Positions 33,888 to 41,885 of a DNA stretch of 64,000 nucleotides are shown here, piece by piece. Source of the stretch: JBBDIP01 sp050260675 (GTDB lineage Bacteria > Bacillota > Sulfobacillia > Fermentithermobacillales > Fermentithermobacillaceae). The translations under genes and the position numbers were made by a program. The notes beneath the pieces are model-generated. The model did not search any database. It saw nothing but the letters and a program-made list of their open reading frames with translations, and was not told the origin of the DNA. The stretch lies in the NCBI GenBank assembly GCA_050260675.1, contig JBLNCN010000005.1, forward strand, positions 310,001 to 374,000. The letters run 5' to 3'. Position 1 is the first letter of the stretch. Each line of letters opens with the position of its first letter.

Positions 33888-35102
33888 ATGAGAAGGGATA
33901 CCTTAGCCAAGTTGGGCCTCGCGCTCCTGGTAGTGCTCATTGCCGTCTCAATGATAGTCTATCCCGAGCCTTCCTTCCAGGCGGCTGAACGGGGTCTTGG
34001 GATCTGGTGGGATATTGTGCTGCCCGCGCTCCTGCCGTTCTTCATCGCAGCCGAACTGCTCATGGAGCTGGGCGTAGTGCATTTTATGGGCGTATTGGCC
34101 GAACCTCTCATGCGCCCGGTCTTTAACGTCCCAGGGACCGGTTCCTTCACCTTCACAATGGGCGTTGCTTCCGGTTATCCCCTGGGGGCCGCCCTCTCGG
34201 CGCGGCTTAAGGACAGCTCCCTGGCCACAAAAACCGAAGCGGAGCGCCTCATGTGCTTCTGCAATACCTCAGATCCCCTGTTCATGACGGGCGCCGTCGC
34301 AGTTGGGATGTTCAAGCGACGGGACCTCACCGGGGTCATTGTCGGGGCTCACTACCTCTCGGCCCTGGTGGTAGGCGTGCTTCTCCGCTTCTGGAAGCGA
34401 AAGGACCCTCCCAGCCAGCCAATCCGCACCGAACCCGGGTTCATCGTCACGCGGGCGTACCGGGCCATGAGAAGGGCTCAGAGGGAAACCCAGAAAGCAT
34501 TCGGCGAGGCACTGGGCGACTCCGTAAAGAGGTCGGTCAATACGCTGCTCACGATCCTTGGGTTCATGGTGCTCTTCTCGGTCGTCTTCGAACTAATGAA
34601 AACGGCAGGGGTCGCATCCGCCCTCTCTCGCGGCCTATCCGCGATCCTACCGGGTACAATCCTGCCTCCGGCTTTACATGATTCGCTGGTAAGCGGCCTG
34701 TTCGAACTCACCATAGGCACCGCATCGGCGGCGTCGGCGGAAGCTCCCCTGGTGGCTAAAGTCGCTATGTGCAGCGCCATAATCGCGTGGAGCGGGCTCT
34801 CCGTTCACGCGCAGGTTGCAGCAGTAATCCAGCCCTCGGGAATGTCTGTGCTGCCCTACAGCATGGCGAGGCTCATCCAGGCGTTGCTGGCGGCGTTTCT
34901 TACCGTGCAGTTCATGAAACCCGGCGCGGAGAAGTGGTCTCTTCCAACCTTCGAGCCCCATGTTGTCACGGGGTCCCTGGCGTGGTTCCACACTCTTGGA
35001 ACCGCCGCCAAGACCTGCCTTGCGTGCGTTTCGGCCGTGGCGGCGGTATCGCTGGTCATGGCTCTAGTCGAGGTAGCGCGGAAAGCGTGCCGTAGGGTGT
35101 AG
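33888..35102 (+). CDS. ylbJ: Sporulation integral membrane protein YlbJ
   Basis: A 404-residue membrane protein with about eight segments: VVLIAVSMIVYPEPSFQAA near the start, GIWWDIVLPALLPFFIAAELL, GVASGYPLGAALSARL and repeated gate-like segments of the nucleoside-transporter type. YlbJ is needed for spore cortex formation in Bacillus. ATG 33888 follows AGGAGG (spacing 6). It is plus-strand and convergent with the coiled-coil gene; ylbJ next to coaD and ylbL is as in Bacillus. Confidence 0.88.
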   Translation: MRRDTLAKLGLALLVVLIAVSMIVYPEPSFQAAERGLGIWWDIVLPALLPFFIAAELLMELGVVHFMGVLAEPLMRPVFNVPGTGSFTFTMGVASGYPLGAALSARLKDSSLATKTEAERLMCFCNTSDPLFMTGAVAVGMFKRRDLTGVIVGAHYLSALVVGVLLRFWKRKDPPSQPIRTEPGFIVTRAYRAMRRAQRETQKAFGEALGDSVKRSVNTLLTILGFMVLFSVVFELMKTAGVASALSRGLSAILPGTILPPALHDSLVSGLFELTIGTASAASAEAPLVAKVAMCSAIIAWSGLSVHAQVAAVIQPSGMSVLPYSMARLIQALLAAFLTVQFMKPGAEKWSLPTFEPHVVTGSLAWFHTLGTAAKTCLACVSAVAAVSLVMALVEVARKACRRV

Positions 35103-35133
35103 GTGCGGTACTCCGCTTGCGCTCTGGCTCTGC

Positions 35134-35712
35134 CTAGTCTCTCCTGAAAAGACGCCGCCTCCGCGGCTTCTCCTCCTCATCGTCGAAAAGGGCGTCTTTC
35201 AGTTCAGCGTCAGGGATGTCGTCGTCACTCTCATCGCTTGCTTCTGGAGTCCCCGCAGCCGCCGCTTCCCTTACAGGGGCGAGTTCTCTCCGGCCGGCCT
35301 GTACCCTGGACAGCAGGTCCGAGAGGCAGTCTTCGACCCTCTTCATGACGTCGTCGGCATACTCCCTGGCGCCTGCGTTGATCTCCTGCGCGACCTCGCG
35401 AGCCCTGTCCATCAGCTCATCCGCCTGCGCGCGGGCTTCTTTGGCGATGATCGACTCCGATGCCAGGGAAGCAATCTGGCCCTGGGCGTCTTTCACTATG
35501 TCTTCGGCCTCTTTCCTGGCTTCCTGCAAGATTCTCTCCCGCTCCTTCAGGAGCCACTTCGCCTGCTCAAGCTCCTGGGGAAGCGCAGCTCTCAAGTCGT
35601 CGATGATGCCAAAGACCTCATCTTCGTCGACAAGCAGCTTGCCGACCAGAGGCATGCGGGAACACTCGGAAAGATACCCGTCAAGCTTGTCCAGTAGAGC
35701 CAGCACGTCCAT
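35134..35712 (-). CDS. Coiled-coil protein downstream of coaD
   Basis: A 192-residue, highly charged protein. After a short N-terminal helical region, about 55-145 forms a long coiled coil (QAKWLLKERERILQEARKEA, AQADELMDRAREVAQEI), related in look to ATP-synthase b / V-type H subunits. The tail is acidic then strongly basic (EEEKPRRRRLFRRD). No enzyme motif is seen. Proteins like this often follow coaD in Clostridia; a scaffold role is inference. ATG 35712 has GCGAGG 8 bases upstream; the GTG at 35721 is too close to it. Confidence 0.7.
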   Translation of the reverse strand: MDVLALLDKLDGYLSECSRMPLVGKLLVDEDEVFGIIDDLRAALPQELEQAKWLLKERERILQEARKEAEDIVKDAQGQIASLASESIIAKEARAQADELMDRAREVAQEINAGAREYADDVMKRVEDCLSDLLSRVQAGRRELAPVREAAAAGTPEASDESDDDIPDAELKDALFDDEEEKPRRRRLFRRD

Positions 35713-35727
35713 CCTCTGCACCTCGCC

Positions 35728-36228
35728 TTAGTTGGATTTGGAGGCCTTTCGGCCGCCGATCCGCTCGCTCACAATCTTCTCGATCTGTGGTGGGACCAAG
35801 TCCTTAATGCTGCCGCCATATGACGAGACTTCTTTCACCAAGCTTGAAGACAAGTACAGGTGCTCCTGTGACGTCATCATGAACATGGTCTCTATTTCCG
35901 GTCTCATCTTCTTGTTCATGATAGCCATTTTGAACTCGTAATCGAAGTCTGAGACCGCCCTCAGGCCTTTCACGATAACGCCGGCACCCTTGGCCTTGGC
36001 GTATTCAACCAAGAGGCCTGACGACGTGTCAACCTCCACGTTCGGCAGGTCCGAACAAACGTCTTCTATCATCGCCTTTCTCTCGGCGGACGTGAACAAG
36101 GCGGACTTCTCGCTATTTTCGAAAACCACCACGAACACGCGGTCAAAACAGCGGGACGCCCGAACGATTATATCTAAGTGGCCGTTGGTAAGGGGATCGA
36201 AACTCCCGGGGTAGACAGCCGTAAGCAA
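35728..36228 (-). CDS. coaD: Phosphopantetheine adenylyltransferase
   Basis: A 166-residue nucleotidyltransferase that makes dephospho-CoA from phosphopantetheine and ATP. VYPGSFDPLTNGHLDI carries the HxGH-type motif, VVVFENSEKSALFTS and VKGLRAVSDFDYEF the substrate sites, and EHLYLSSSLVKEV the ISSTxVRE-type motif. TTG 36228 has GGAGG 8 bases upstream and gives the standard N-terminus. The gene rsmD, usually upstream, is absent from this locus. Confidence 0.94.
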   Translation of the reverse strand: MLTAVYPGSFDPLTNGHLDIIVRASRCFDRVFVVVFENSEKSALFTSAERKAMIEDVCSDLPNVEVDTSSGLLVEYAKAKGAGVIVKGLRAVSDFDYEFKMAIMNKKMRPEIETMFMMTSQEHLYLSSSLVKEVSSYGGSIKDLVPPQIEKIVSERIGGRKASKSN

Positions 36229-36377
36229 GCCTTTAGCCTCCAAGTTCGAGAATCGGAAAACCACGGTAAATCGATGTATAAGGTCTCAGGGAGCCGTCAA
36301 TAGTATCTACCGAGAGTCAGGGCGCGGCCCAAAAGGCTCGCCCTAACAGGCTCTTCCTCCGGTTTCTCCTCTCCCAA

Positions 36378-36407
36378 TGCCGCTTCCGAAAGGAGCGGCA
36401 CTTTTTT
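36378..36407 (+). terminator. Plus-strand terminator-like hairpin with no gene before it
   Basis: TGCCGC and GCGGCA flank an inner stem TCC-GAAA-GGA, and TTTTTT (36402-36407) follows. It is a good intrinsic terminator on the plus strand, yet the nearest plus gene (ylbJ) ended 1.3 kb earlier and the DNA just upstream is the start region of the minus-strand coaD. It could end an unannotated plus-strand RNA. Confidence 0.6.
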
Positions 36408-36465
36408 CGACCTGATTCGTGGTTGCCTTCTACGAGTTGACCTGGAAAACCTTCTTTCACCCCGC

Positions 36466-36897
36466 CTATGAAAGAGAGGGAGGTTTCCTCAAGAGGAGAT
36501 AGGCGCCGGCAATGAAAAGCAGTGCGCCCACCACCTTCCACCAGTTGAAGACGAACTTCTGCCCGCTTGCGCCGCACATGTCCAGGGCCAGCGCCACGGT
36601 TATCTGGGCGGCAACGATAGCAGTGTTGGCCGCCGACACGCCCGCGCCTCCGACACTGACCAGGACTCCCCAGATAATGACAATGCTGAGAGGACCGCCG
36701 AGAAACGAGTACCACGGGGCCTCCAGGGATTGCCGTAGACTGCCCTGGCCCATTCCAAGCAGGAGGATAGCGCCCAAGAGAACGGCCCCGATCACGTGAA
36801 CTATGAAGGATGCCTCGAAGGGGCCCGCCTTCTTGCCCAGTATGGAGTTCAAAGTCCCCTGCACAGCCATCGAAGCACCCGCAAGGGCAGCTATCAT
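36466..36897 (-). CDS. DMT-superfamily transporter, YdcZ type (DUF606)
   Basis: A 143-residue membrane protein with five hydrophobic segments (for example SFIVHVIGAVLLGAILLLGM; WWKVVGALLFIAGAYLLLRK). Size and topology are those of the half-length DMT proteins that work as dimers. The N-terminal MAVQGTLNSILGKK is typical of YdcZ. The substrate is unknown. It is a single gene, divergent from gpr. Confidence 0.8.
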   Translation of the reverse strand: MIAALAGASMAVQGTLNSILGKKAGPFEASFIVHVIGAVLLGAILLLGMGQGSLRQSLEAPWYSFLGGPLSIVIIWGVLVSVGGAGVSAANTAIVAAQITVALALDMCGASGQKFVFNWWKVVGALLFIAGAYLLLRKPPSLS

Positions 36898-37016
36898 GAG
36901 TGGACCGAGTTTCGTGACATCCCCTCCTTCGGCCTAATCCCGGATTTCAACTCTGGGTAGTATAGCACTGAGACCGGAAGACAAATCCGGACCGAAAGAA
37001 AGGGAGGCCTCCCGCC

Positions 37017-37958
37017 GTGTACATGCTGCGAAGCGAGCGCACCGACCTGGCCCTGGAGCGCGCGACTATAGCCAGGGAACGGGGCGCTGGAGCCATACCC
37101 GGGGTATCGGTGCGCGAAGAGACCATCGACCCGGGCATCAAAATCACGAGAGTACAGGTGACCACGCCTCAAGCCGCGTCCTCGCTGGGCAAGCCGCCGG
37201 GGCGCTATTTCACTCTGGAGTGCCCCGCGCTCCGAAGCAGAAACCGCACCCTCCTGAAGCAGGTAGCGGGCATCGTGAGCCAAGAGCTGGCAGAACTGGC
37301 CCGTCTTCCAAGGCGGGGAGACGTGCTTGTAGTGGGCCTGGGCAACTGGCAGGCTACACCTGACGCCCTGGGCCCGCGCGTTACGTCTCAGCTCATGGTC
37401 ACAAGGCACATCCGCGAGTACCTCCCGCAGGAACTGGGGGGACGACTGAACCCGGTGGCCGCGATCTCCCCGGGCGTCCTGGGAATCACGGGGATGGAGA
37501 CCATCGACATAGTGAAAGGGCTTGTCCAGCAGATACGACCAGAACTGGTGATAACCGTAGACGCGCTGGCGGCCAGATCTCCGGGACGCCTCCTAACCAC
37601 CATCCAGATCTCTGATACCGGGATCCAGCCCGGGTCCGGCGTAGGGAACAAGCGTCCGGGCATCAACCAGGAAACCCTGGGGATACCGGTGGTCGCCGTG
37701 GGGGTGCCTACCGTGGTCTCGGGAGCCTCCATCGCCAGCGACGTCCTGGACGCCTATTTCCACAGGTTCAACCCTCACGCCCGCGCCACGCTTGATTCAG
37801 TCCAGGATTTCCTGAGCGAGGACGTGCGGGACCTCATGGTCACCAACAAGGACATCGACGTTGAGATCATGGAGATGTCCAAACTCTTGGCAGCCGCCAT
37901 CAACCGGGCGACCCAGCCGGCGATAACTGAGGAGGAAATGCTGGATTATCTGCAGTAG
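37017..37958 (+). CDS. gpr: Spore germination protease GPR
   Basis: A 313-residue aspartic-type protease that degrades SASPs during germination. RSERTDLALERATIARERGA is the propeptide-like N-terminus (family A25). VVGLGNWQATPDALGPRVTSQL, ISPGVLGITGMETIDIVKG and ITVDALAARSPGRL are family signatures; the two catalytic Asp should be in TPDALGP and VDALAA. GTG 37017 follows AGGGAGG. It is monocistronic; a predicted substrate gene lies at 39247-39486. Confidence 0.93.
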   Translation: MYMLRSERTDLALERATIARERGAGAIPGVSVREETIDPGIKITRVQVTTPQAASSLGKPPGRYFTLECPALRSRNRTLLKQVAGIVSQELAELARLPRRGDVLVVGLGNWQATPDALGPRVTSQLMVTRHIREYLPQELGGRLNPVAAISPGVLGITGMETIDIVKGLVQQIRPELVITVDALAARSPGRLLTTIQISDTGIQPGSGVGNKRPGINQETLGIPVVAVGVPTVVSGASIASDVLDAYFHRFNPHARATLDSVQDFLSEDVRDLMVTNKDIDVEIMEMSKLLAAAINRATQPAITEEEMLDYLQ

Positions 37959-37979
37959 CCGTATTCGAGGTAGCAAATC

Positions 37980-38023
37980 AGGTCCTACTCAGGTCCTACT
38001 CAGGTCCTGCTCACGTGCTACTC
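37980..38023. repeat. 11-bp tandem repeat, four copies
   Basis: The unit AGGTCCTACTC is repeated with the third copy having G for A and the fourth being ACGTGCTACTC. It spans the short gap between gpr and the end of the convergent creatininase-like gene and includes that gene's stop codon. Confidence 0.7.
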
Positions 38024-38935
38024 CGGCAACCTGCGGAGGAAGGCCAGCCACCCGAGGATTGGCCTTGGGAGGGCCGGCTCACCGGATAGGGCGCGGTCAA
38101 CCAGCGACATGGCGATCTTCACGTGATACCGGAGCATAGCCTCCCCTGCTTCGGGCGAAGCCGCCGCCGGGGCCCCCAGGTAGGGCCGGAATCCCTTCTG
38201 CCCGGTCCACTGGAGCATTCTGGCCAGGTGCTCCAGGTCGGCACCGGGGCCTCCCAACCTTGATACGAGACGGCCCACGGAACTAACGAGCTTGGCCGGG
38301 CCGCTAGGGGACGACGGGGTTGAAGGCGGGATCTGCGCGTACTCCTCCCGGTTGCGGGTTTCGCCGGCGATCGCCAGGAACAGCGACGTCTCATTGGTTC
38401 CTGCGTGGCTATCGGTGTCGTCGCCGCAGGCTCCGGAAGCAAGGCCGGTCTCCTCTCGGAGCGCTGGGCTCACACTCACCATTTGCCTGAATATCTCAAT
38501 AAACGGATCGATTAGATAGAACTGGAGCTTTCGCCAAGCTTTGCGAGCAGCGGCGTCTATGGCCAGGTGGTGCCTGGGCCCGCCGTGGTTGTCCGAAATT
38601 ACCAGGTACCGGAATCCTTGGCGAGACAGGCCTCTCGCGAAGTCGTAGAGAACCCAGGATAGCCCCGAAGCCTGCACCGAAAGCGAACCGGGGCACGGTA
38701 AAGCATCCGATCCGCAGTAGAGCGGCGGAAGGTTCACCAGCGTCAGATCGGCGCGACACGTAGACAGCTCAGCCTGCAAGCGGCGCTGCACTTCCTGCGC
38801 CACCAGGACGTCGGTACCCAAGGGAAGGTGCGGTCCGTGGACTTCGATGGGGCTTACCGGCATAAAGAAGACGGTCTTCTCCCTGGGGAGAAGTGCGATC
38901 TCAGGTGCGGTCATCTCGACGTAATTTCGGGCCAT
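38018..38935 (-). CDS. Creatininase-family hydrolase
   Basis: A 305-residue amidohydrolase of the creatininase/MftE fold. Metal ligands are visible in SPIEVHGPHLPLGTDV (Glu, His, Asp), ISDNHGGPRHHLA (Asp-His) and HAGTNETSLFL (His, Glu). Family members cut creatinine, formamide-like side groups, or peptides in mycofactocin maturation; the substrate here is unknown, and no mycofactocin gene is near. ATG 38935 has GGGGGTG six bases upstream; the longer frame translates the 32-bp repeats and is rejected. Confidence 0.8.
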   Translation of the reverse strand: MARNYVEMTAPEIALLPREKTVFFMPVSPIEVHGPHLPLGTDVLVAQEVQRRLQAELSTCRADLTLVNLPPLYCGSDALPCPGSLSVQASGLSWVLYDFARGLSRQGFRYLVISDNHGGPRHHLAIDAAARKAWRKLQFYLIDPFIEIFRQMVSVSPALREETGLASGACGDDTDSHAGTNETSLFLAIAGETRNREEYAQIPPSTPSSPSGPAKLVSSVGRLVSRLGGPGADLEHLARMLQWTGQKGFRPYLGAPAAASPEAGEAMLRYHVKIAMSLVDRALSGEPALPRPILGWLAFLRRLPE

Positions 38936-38991
38936 GGAAGCACCCCCGCCTGGGGATTCGGCGCCCGGGCGCCCGGCTCCTTTCCAAGATG

Positions 38992-39087
38992 CGGGTTTCG
39001 CCCGCCAGTCTTTCGGCCCATTCCGGGTTTCACCCGCCACAAAACCACCCCATTCCGTGTTCCGCCCGCCAGAGCCTCTCGGAATGG
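38992..39087. repeat. 32-bp tandem repeat, three copies
   Basis: Units start at 38992, 39024 and 39056 (exact 32-base period). Each begins C-G-G/T-G-T-T-T/C-C-x-C-C-C-G-C-C-A, and units end CCCATTC. The third unit is least alike and its end (CGGAATGG) pairs with CCATTCCG at the end of unit two. With a further hairpin (AGCCCAGC-TAT-GCTGGGCT, near 39133-39151) this fills the gap between the creatininase-like gene and the SASP gene. Confidence 0.75.
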
Positions 39088-39198
39088 TGGGTTTTTCCGA
39101 CATTTCGCAGCCAGGGAGGCGTTTTAACAAACGCAGCCCAGCTATGCTGGGCTTTGTGGCTAGGCTTCGGTTCGCACTCGCCCAGCCCCCGCGCTTCC

Positions 39199-39229
39199 AA
39201 GACAAGGAGGGGCGGTCGAAGCCGCCCCT
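39199..39229 (-). terminator. Terminator after the SASP gene
   Basis: On the minus strand AGGGGCGG-CTTCGA-CCGCCCCT (39208-39229) is followed by CCTTGTCTTG. The stem is very stable and the tail moderately T-rich. It starts 18 bases after the SASP stop. Confidence 0.7.
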
Positions 39230-39246
39230 TCAGATCCGTCCCTTAC

Positions 39247-39486
39247 CTAGAACTTCTGCCCACCGGAGCCACCGGAGAACCGCCCGCCGAGGGTCTGCTC
39301 CGCGAGCTCGATCATCCGCCTGACCATGTGGCCACCGACTGCGCCGCAGGTGCGGGAGGGGATGTCGCCCCAGTATCCGCCCGGAGGCTGGATGCCCAGC
39401 TCATTGGCGATCTCGTTCCTGAACTGGTCGAGAGCCGGCCTAGCCTGAGGCACTACCGCCGAGTTGCTACGCTGCCCCTGTCCCAA
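39247..39486 (-). CDS. Alpha/beta-type small acid-soluble spore protein
   Basis: A 79-residue SASP. ALDQFRNEIANELGI contains the GPR cleavage pattern (Glu-Ile within xEIAxELG), and GYWGDIPSRTCGAVGGHMVRRMIELAE is the DNA-binding second half. Alpha/beta SASPs coat spore DNA and protect it. TTG 39486 follows AGGAGG by 8 bases; the GTG at 39495 lies in that site. A forespore-type promoter is upstream (39518-39546) and a terminator downstream, so it is a single-gene unit. Confidence 0.92.
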   Translation of the reverse strand: MGQGQRSNSAVVPQARPALDQFRNEIANELGIQPPGGYWGDIPSRTCGAVGGHMVRRMIELAEQTLGGRFSGGSGGQKF

Positions 39487-39517
39487 CTTGTTCACCTCCT
39501 GTTCGGTGTACTGACGT

Positions 39518-39546
39518 TATTATGTTCACAGGAGATGGCCGTATGC
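39518..39546 (-). promoter_or_regulatory. Predicted sigma-G-type forespore promoter of the SASP gene
   Basis: Minus-strand GCATA (39542-39546), a 17-nt spacer and CATAATA (39518-39524). CATNNTA is the sigma-F/sigma-G -10 pattern and GNATA the -35. The place, about 30 bases before the SASP start, and the gene's function agree. Confidence 0.7.
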
Positions 39547-39698
39547 TGGGACTTTGTGGTCACGTTATGTCAAAACGACCTTTTTCGTTTTTATGCGTTT
39601 TTGTTTTGAGCCCTTGTGCTGAAAGCGTTTTTCTGTTGAGCGCGTTCTGTGTTCTAGTTTGTCCGTAAGCGTGTGGGCGCTCCCTTTGCGGAGTTCGG

Positions 39699-39778
39699 CA
39701 GCGGTTCCAGCCCGGAGCGAAGCTTACTAGCGCGCCGCGAAGCGAAGGCGCCACAGATTCGCGAAGGGCGAACCGCTG
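39699..39778. repeat. Long inverted repeat enclosing 62 bases
   Basis: CAGCGGTTC (39699-39707) and GAACCGCTG (39770-39778) are complementary; GC-rich shorter helices lie between. It stands in the 326-base gap between the SASP gene and the recG stop, in the likely recG 3' untranslated region. The remaining gap has T-rich runs (about 39565-39640) and no gene I can support. Confidence 0.35.
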
Positions 39779-39812
39779 GCAAGTCGACTGAGTCGGCAAA
39801 GCACGACATGGA

Positions 39813-41885
39813 CTACCGCGACCGGCTGGTGGCGAAGAGATCCCCGAAGCGAGTCCTCACGACGTCCACAAGAGACACAATGCTTGGCTCGGGATCCGGT
39901 TTCGCCATCTCGGCCAGCACCGCCCTGGCCTGTTCTCTCGCCCTCGATACGACTTGAACGGTAAGCTGAAGGTCTCGCACCTTGATCTCCGGCAAGCCGT
40001 GCTGGGATACGCCGAAGAATTGCCCCGGTCCCCTCTGCTCAAGGTCCGCTTCAGCGACCGCGAAGCCGTCGCTCATCGTCTCCATCACCAGTAGTCTTTC
40101 CTGGCCCCGCTCCGTCCCGGCAGAGGCAACCAGATAGCAGTACGATCGGTCCTTCCCTCGACCGATCCGGCCTCTCAGCTGGTGCAGGGTGGCTAGGCCA
40201 AACGTGTCCGCGTCCTCCACCACCATTACGGTGGCGTTTGGGACGTCGACGCCGACTTCGATTACGGTTGTGCTGACGAGAACGTCGATGTCTTTGCGCA
40301 AGAAAGCGGACATGGCTGCAAGCACGTCCTTGCGTGGAAGGTCGCCGTGAATGAGTCCGATGGAAAGCCCCTGAAGATAGCTTCCGGCCAATTCCTCCGC
40401 CACAGCCTCAGCGGCTTTCCTGCCCGACACGCCCTCCTTAATGAGCGGGCAGACCACGTACGCCTGGCGGCCTGCCTTCACTTCCTCCCGCACCCTCGCG
40501 TAGGCCTCCCGGCGGCCCCTGGCGTCGACAACCACGGTATTCACGGGGACGCGTCCCGGAGGCAGCGCGTCTATCACCGTTACGTCCAGATCGCCGTACA
40601 AGGTCAGAGCCAGAGACCTCGGTATCGGGGTTGCGCTCATAACCAGGACGTGAGGGGAAACAGCCGAATTCTCGGAGAGCGCGAGTCGCTGGCGGACTCC
40701 GAAGCGGTGTTGCTCGTCAGTGACGACCACTCCGAGCCTCTGCCACGTAACGCCCTTTTCAAGCATGGCGTGGGTCCCCACCAGGATGTCGATATCGCCG
40801 GAAGCAAGCTCCGCCAGCACTCTCTGCTTCTCAGCGGGCTTCGTGGAGCCGGAAAGATGCCCGACTCGGACCAGTCCCCTGCACAGTTTCTCAAGAGTCC
40901 CGCGGTGTTGCTCGGCCAGGATTTCAGTTGGAGCCAAAAGCGCGCCCTGGAACCCGTTGGCCACAGCAGCGAGAAGGCCGTAGACGGCGACGACGGTCTT
41001 CCCGCTACCGACGTCACCCTGAAGCAAGCGGTTCATGCATTGTCCCGACGAGAGATCCCGCTTTATGTCCCCTATGGCCCGCTCTTGGGCCGAAGTCAGG
41101 GAAAACGGAAGAGATTCGACGAAACGCTCTGCGAGCGCGAAGTCGTGAAAAGCACCGGGCCCCTCCACTCTCTTGGCTTCCTCCCGCATGTAAAGGAGCG
41201 CGATCTGGAGGTGGAGCATTTCCCGAAACGCCAGAGCTCGCCGGGCCGCGTACCAGGAGTCAGCCGCATCCGGCACGTGGATGTCCCGTAGCGCCTGCCT
41301 GAGCGTAACGAAGCCGTTCTGGGCCATAACCGCGGGGGGCACGTCTTCGGGCATCAGAGACCCATACGTTTCAAGGGCGCTTTTCACCATCTTGCCGATG
41401 GCGGCTGAGTTCATGCCCAAAGTCCCGTGGTAGACCGGTATCAGCGGCCCCTTGATCTCCTGCCCAGGCGCTTTAGGCTGCCAGACAGGGTGAGCGATCT
41501 CCAGACCGCCTCTCCTCCACTCGGCTCTTCCGGAAGCGAAGACTTCCATGCCAGGAGGGAAGTTACGGTGCATATATGGCATGTTATACCAGACCAGCGA
41601 AATAACCCCTGAACCGTCCGACACGCGTATCCGGAGGGCTTGTCCCCTCTGGCTGCCCACAAACGCGGAGGAGATAACCTTGCCCGCCACAGTCACGTCC
41701 TCACCGGGCTTCACAAGGGCCATCGGGACGAAGCGGGAAAAGTCAAGGAGCCGGAAGGGGTAATGGTTGAGCAAGTCGGCGACGGTGCGTATGCCGAGCG
41801 TGGACAGGATCTCCGCCTTTTTCGGGCCCACGCCCTTCAAGTACCGGACCTCGTCCGAAAGCGACGGGATGTTCCCTCTTCTCAT
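39813..41885 (-). CDS. recG: ATP-dependent DNA helicase RecG
   Basis: A 690-residue branch-migration helicase: N-terminal OB wedge domain (about 60-170, with KGVGPKKAEILSTLGI before it), Walker A LLQGDVGSGKTVVA, motif II TDEQHRFGVRQR (DEQH), MSATPIPRSLALT, VEVGVDVPNATVMVVEDAD and QLRGRIGRGKDRSYC. It regresses stalled replication forks. The ATG overlaps the fakA-like stop as ATGA. The rsmD and coaD genes often follow in Firmicutes; here a SASP gene intervenes. Confidence 0.96.
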   Translation of the reverse strand: MRRGNIPSLSDEVRYLKGVGPKKAEILSTLGIRTVADLLNHYPFRLLDFSRFVPMALVKPGEDVTVAGKVISSAFVGSQRGQALRIRVSDGSGVISLVWYNMPYMHRNFPPGMEVFASGRAEWRRGGLEIAHPVWQPKAPGQEIKGPLIPVYHGTLGMNSAAIGKMVKSALETYGSLMPEDVPPAVMAQNGFVTLRQALRDIHVPDAADSWYAARRALAFREMLHLQIALLYMREEAKRVEGPGAFHDFALAERFVESLPFSLTSAQERAIGDIKRDLSSGQCMNRLLQGDVGSGKTVVAVYGLLAAVANGFQGALLAPTEILAEQHRGTLEKLCRGLVRVGHLSGSTKPAEKQRVLAELASGDIDILVGTHAMLEKGVTWQRLGVVVTDEQHRFGVRQRLALSENSAVSPHVLVMSATPIPRSLALTLYGDLDVTVIDALPPGRVPVNTVVVDARGRREAYARVREEVKAGRQAYVVCPLIKEGVSGRKAAEAVAEELAGSYLQGLSIGLIHGDLPRKDVLAAMSAFLRKDIDVLVSTTVIEVGVDVPNATVMVVEDADTFGLATLHQLRGRIGRGKDRSYCYLVASAGTERGQERLLVMETMSDGFAVAEADLEQRGPGQFFGVSQHGLPEIKVRDLQLTVQVVSRAREQARAVLAEMAKPDPEPSIVSLVDVVRTRFGDLFATSRSR

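Noticed and set aside
38992..39087. CRISPR-like array
   Set aside because: Units are directly adjacent without spacers of separate sequence, and no cas genes are near.
38936..39205. 90-residue N-terminal extension of the creatininase-like protein
   Set aside because: It would translate the 32-bp repeats; the internal ATG at 38935 has a good ribosome-binding site and the family N-terminus.
40347..41291. Plus-strand frame opposite recG
   Set aside because: Antisense shadow of a conserved helicase.
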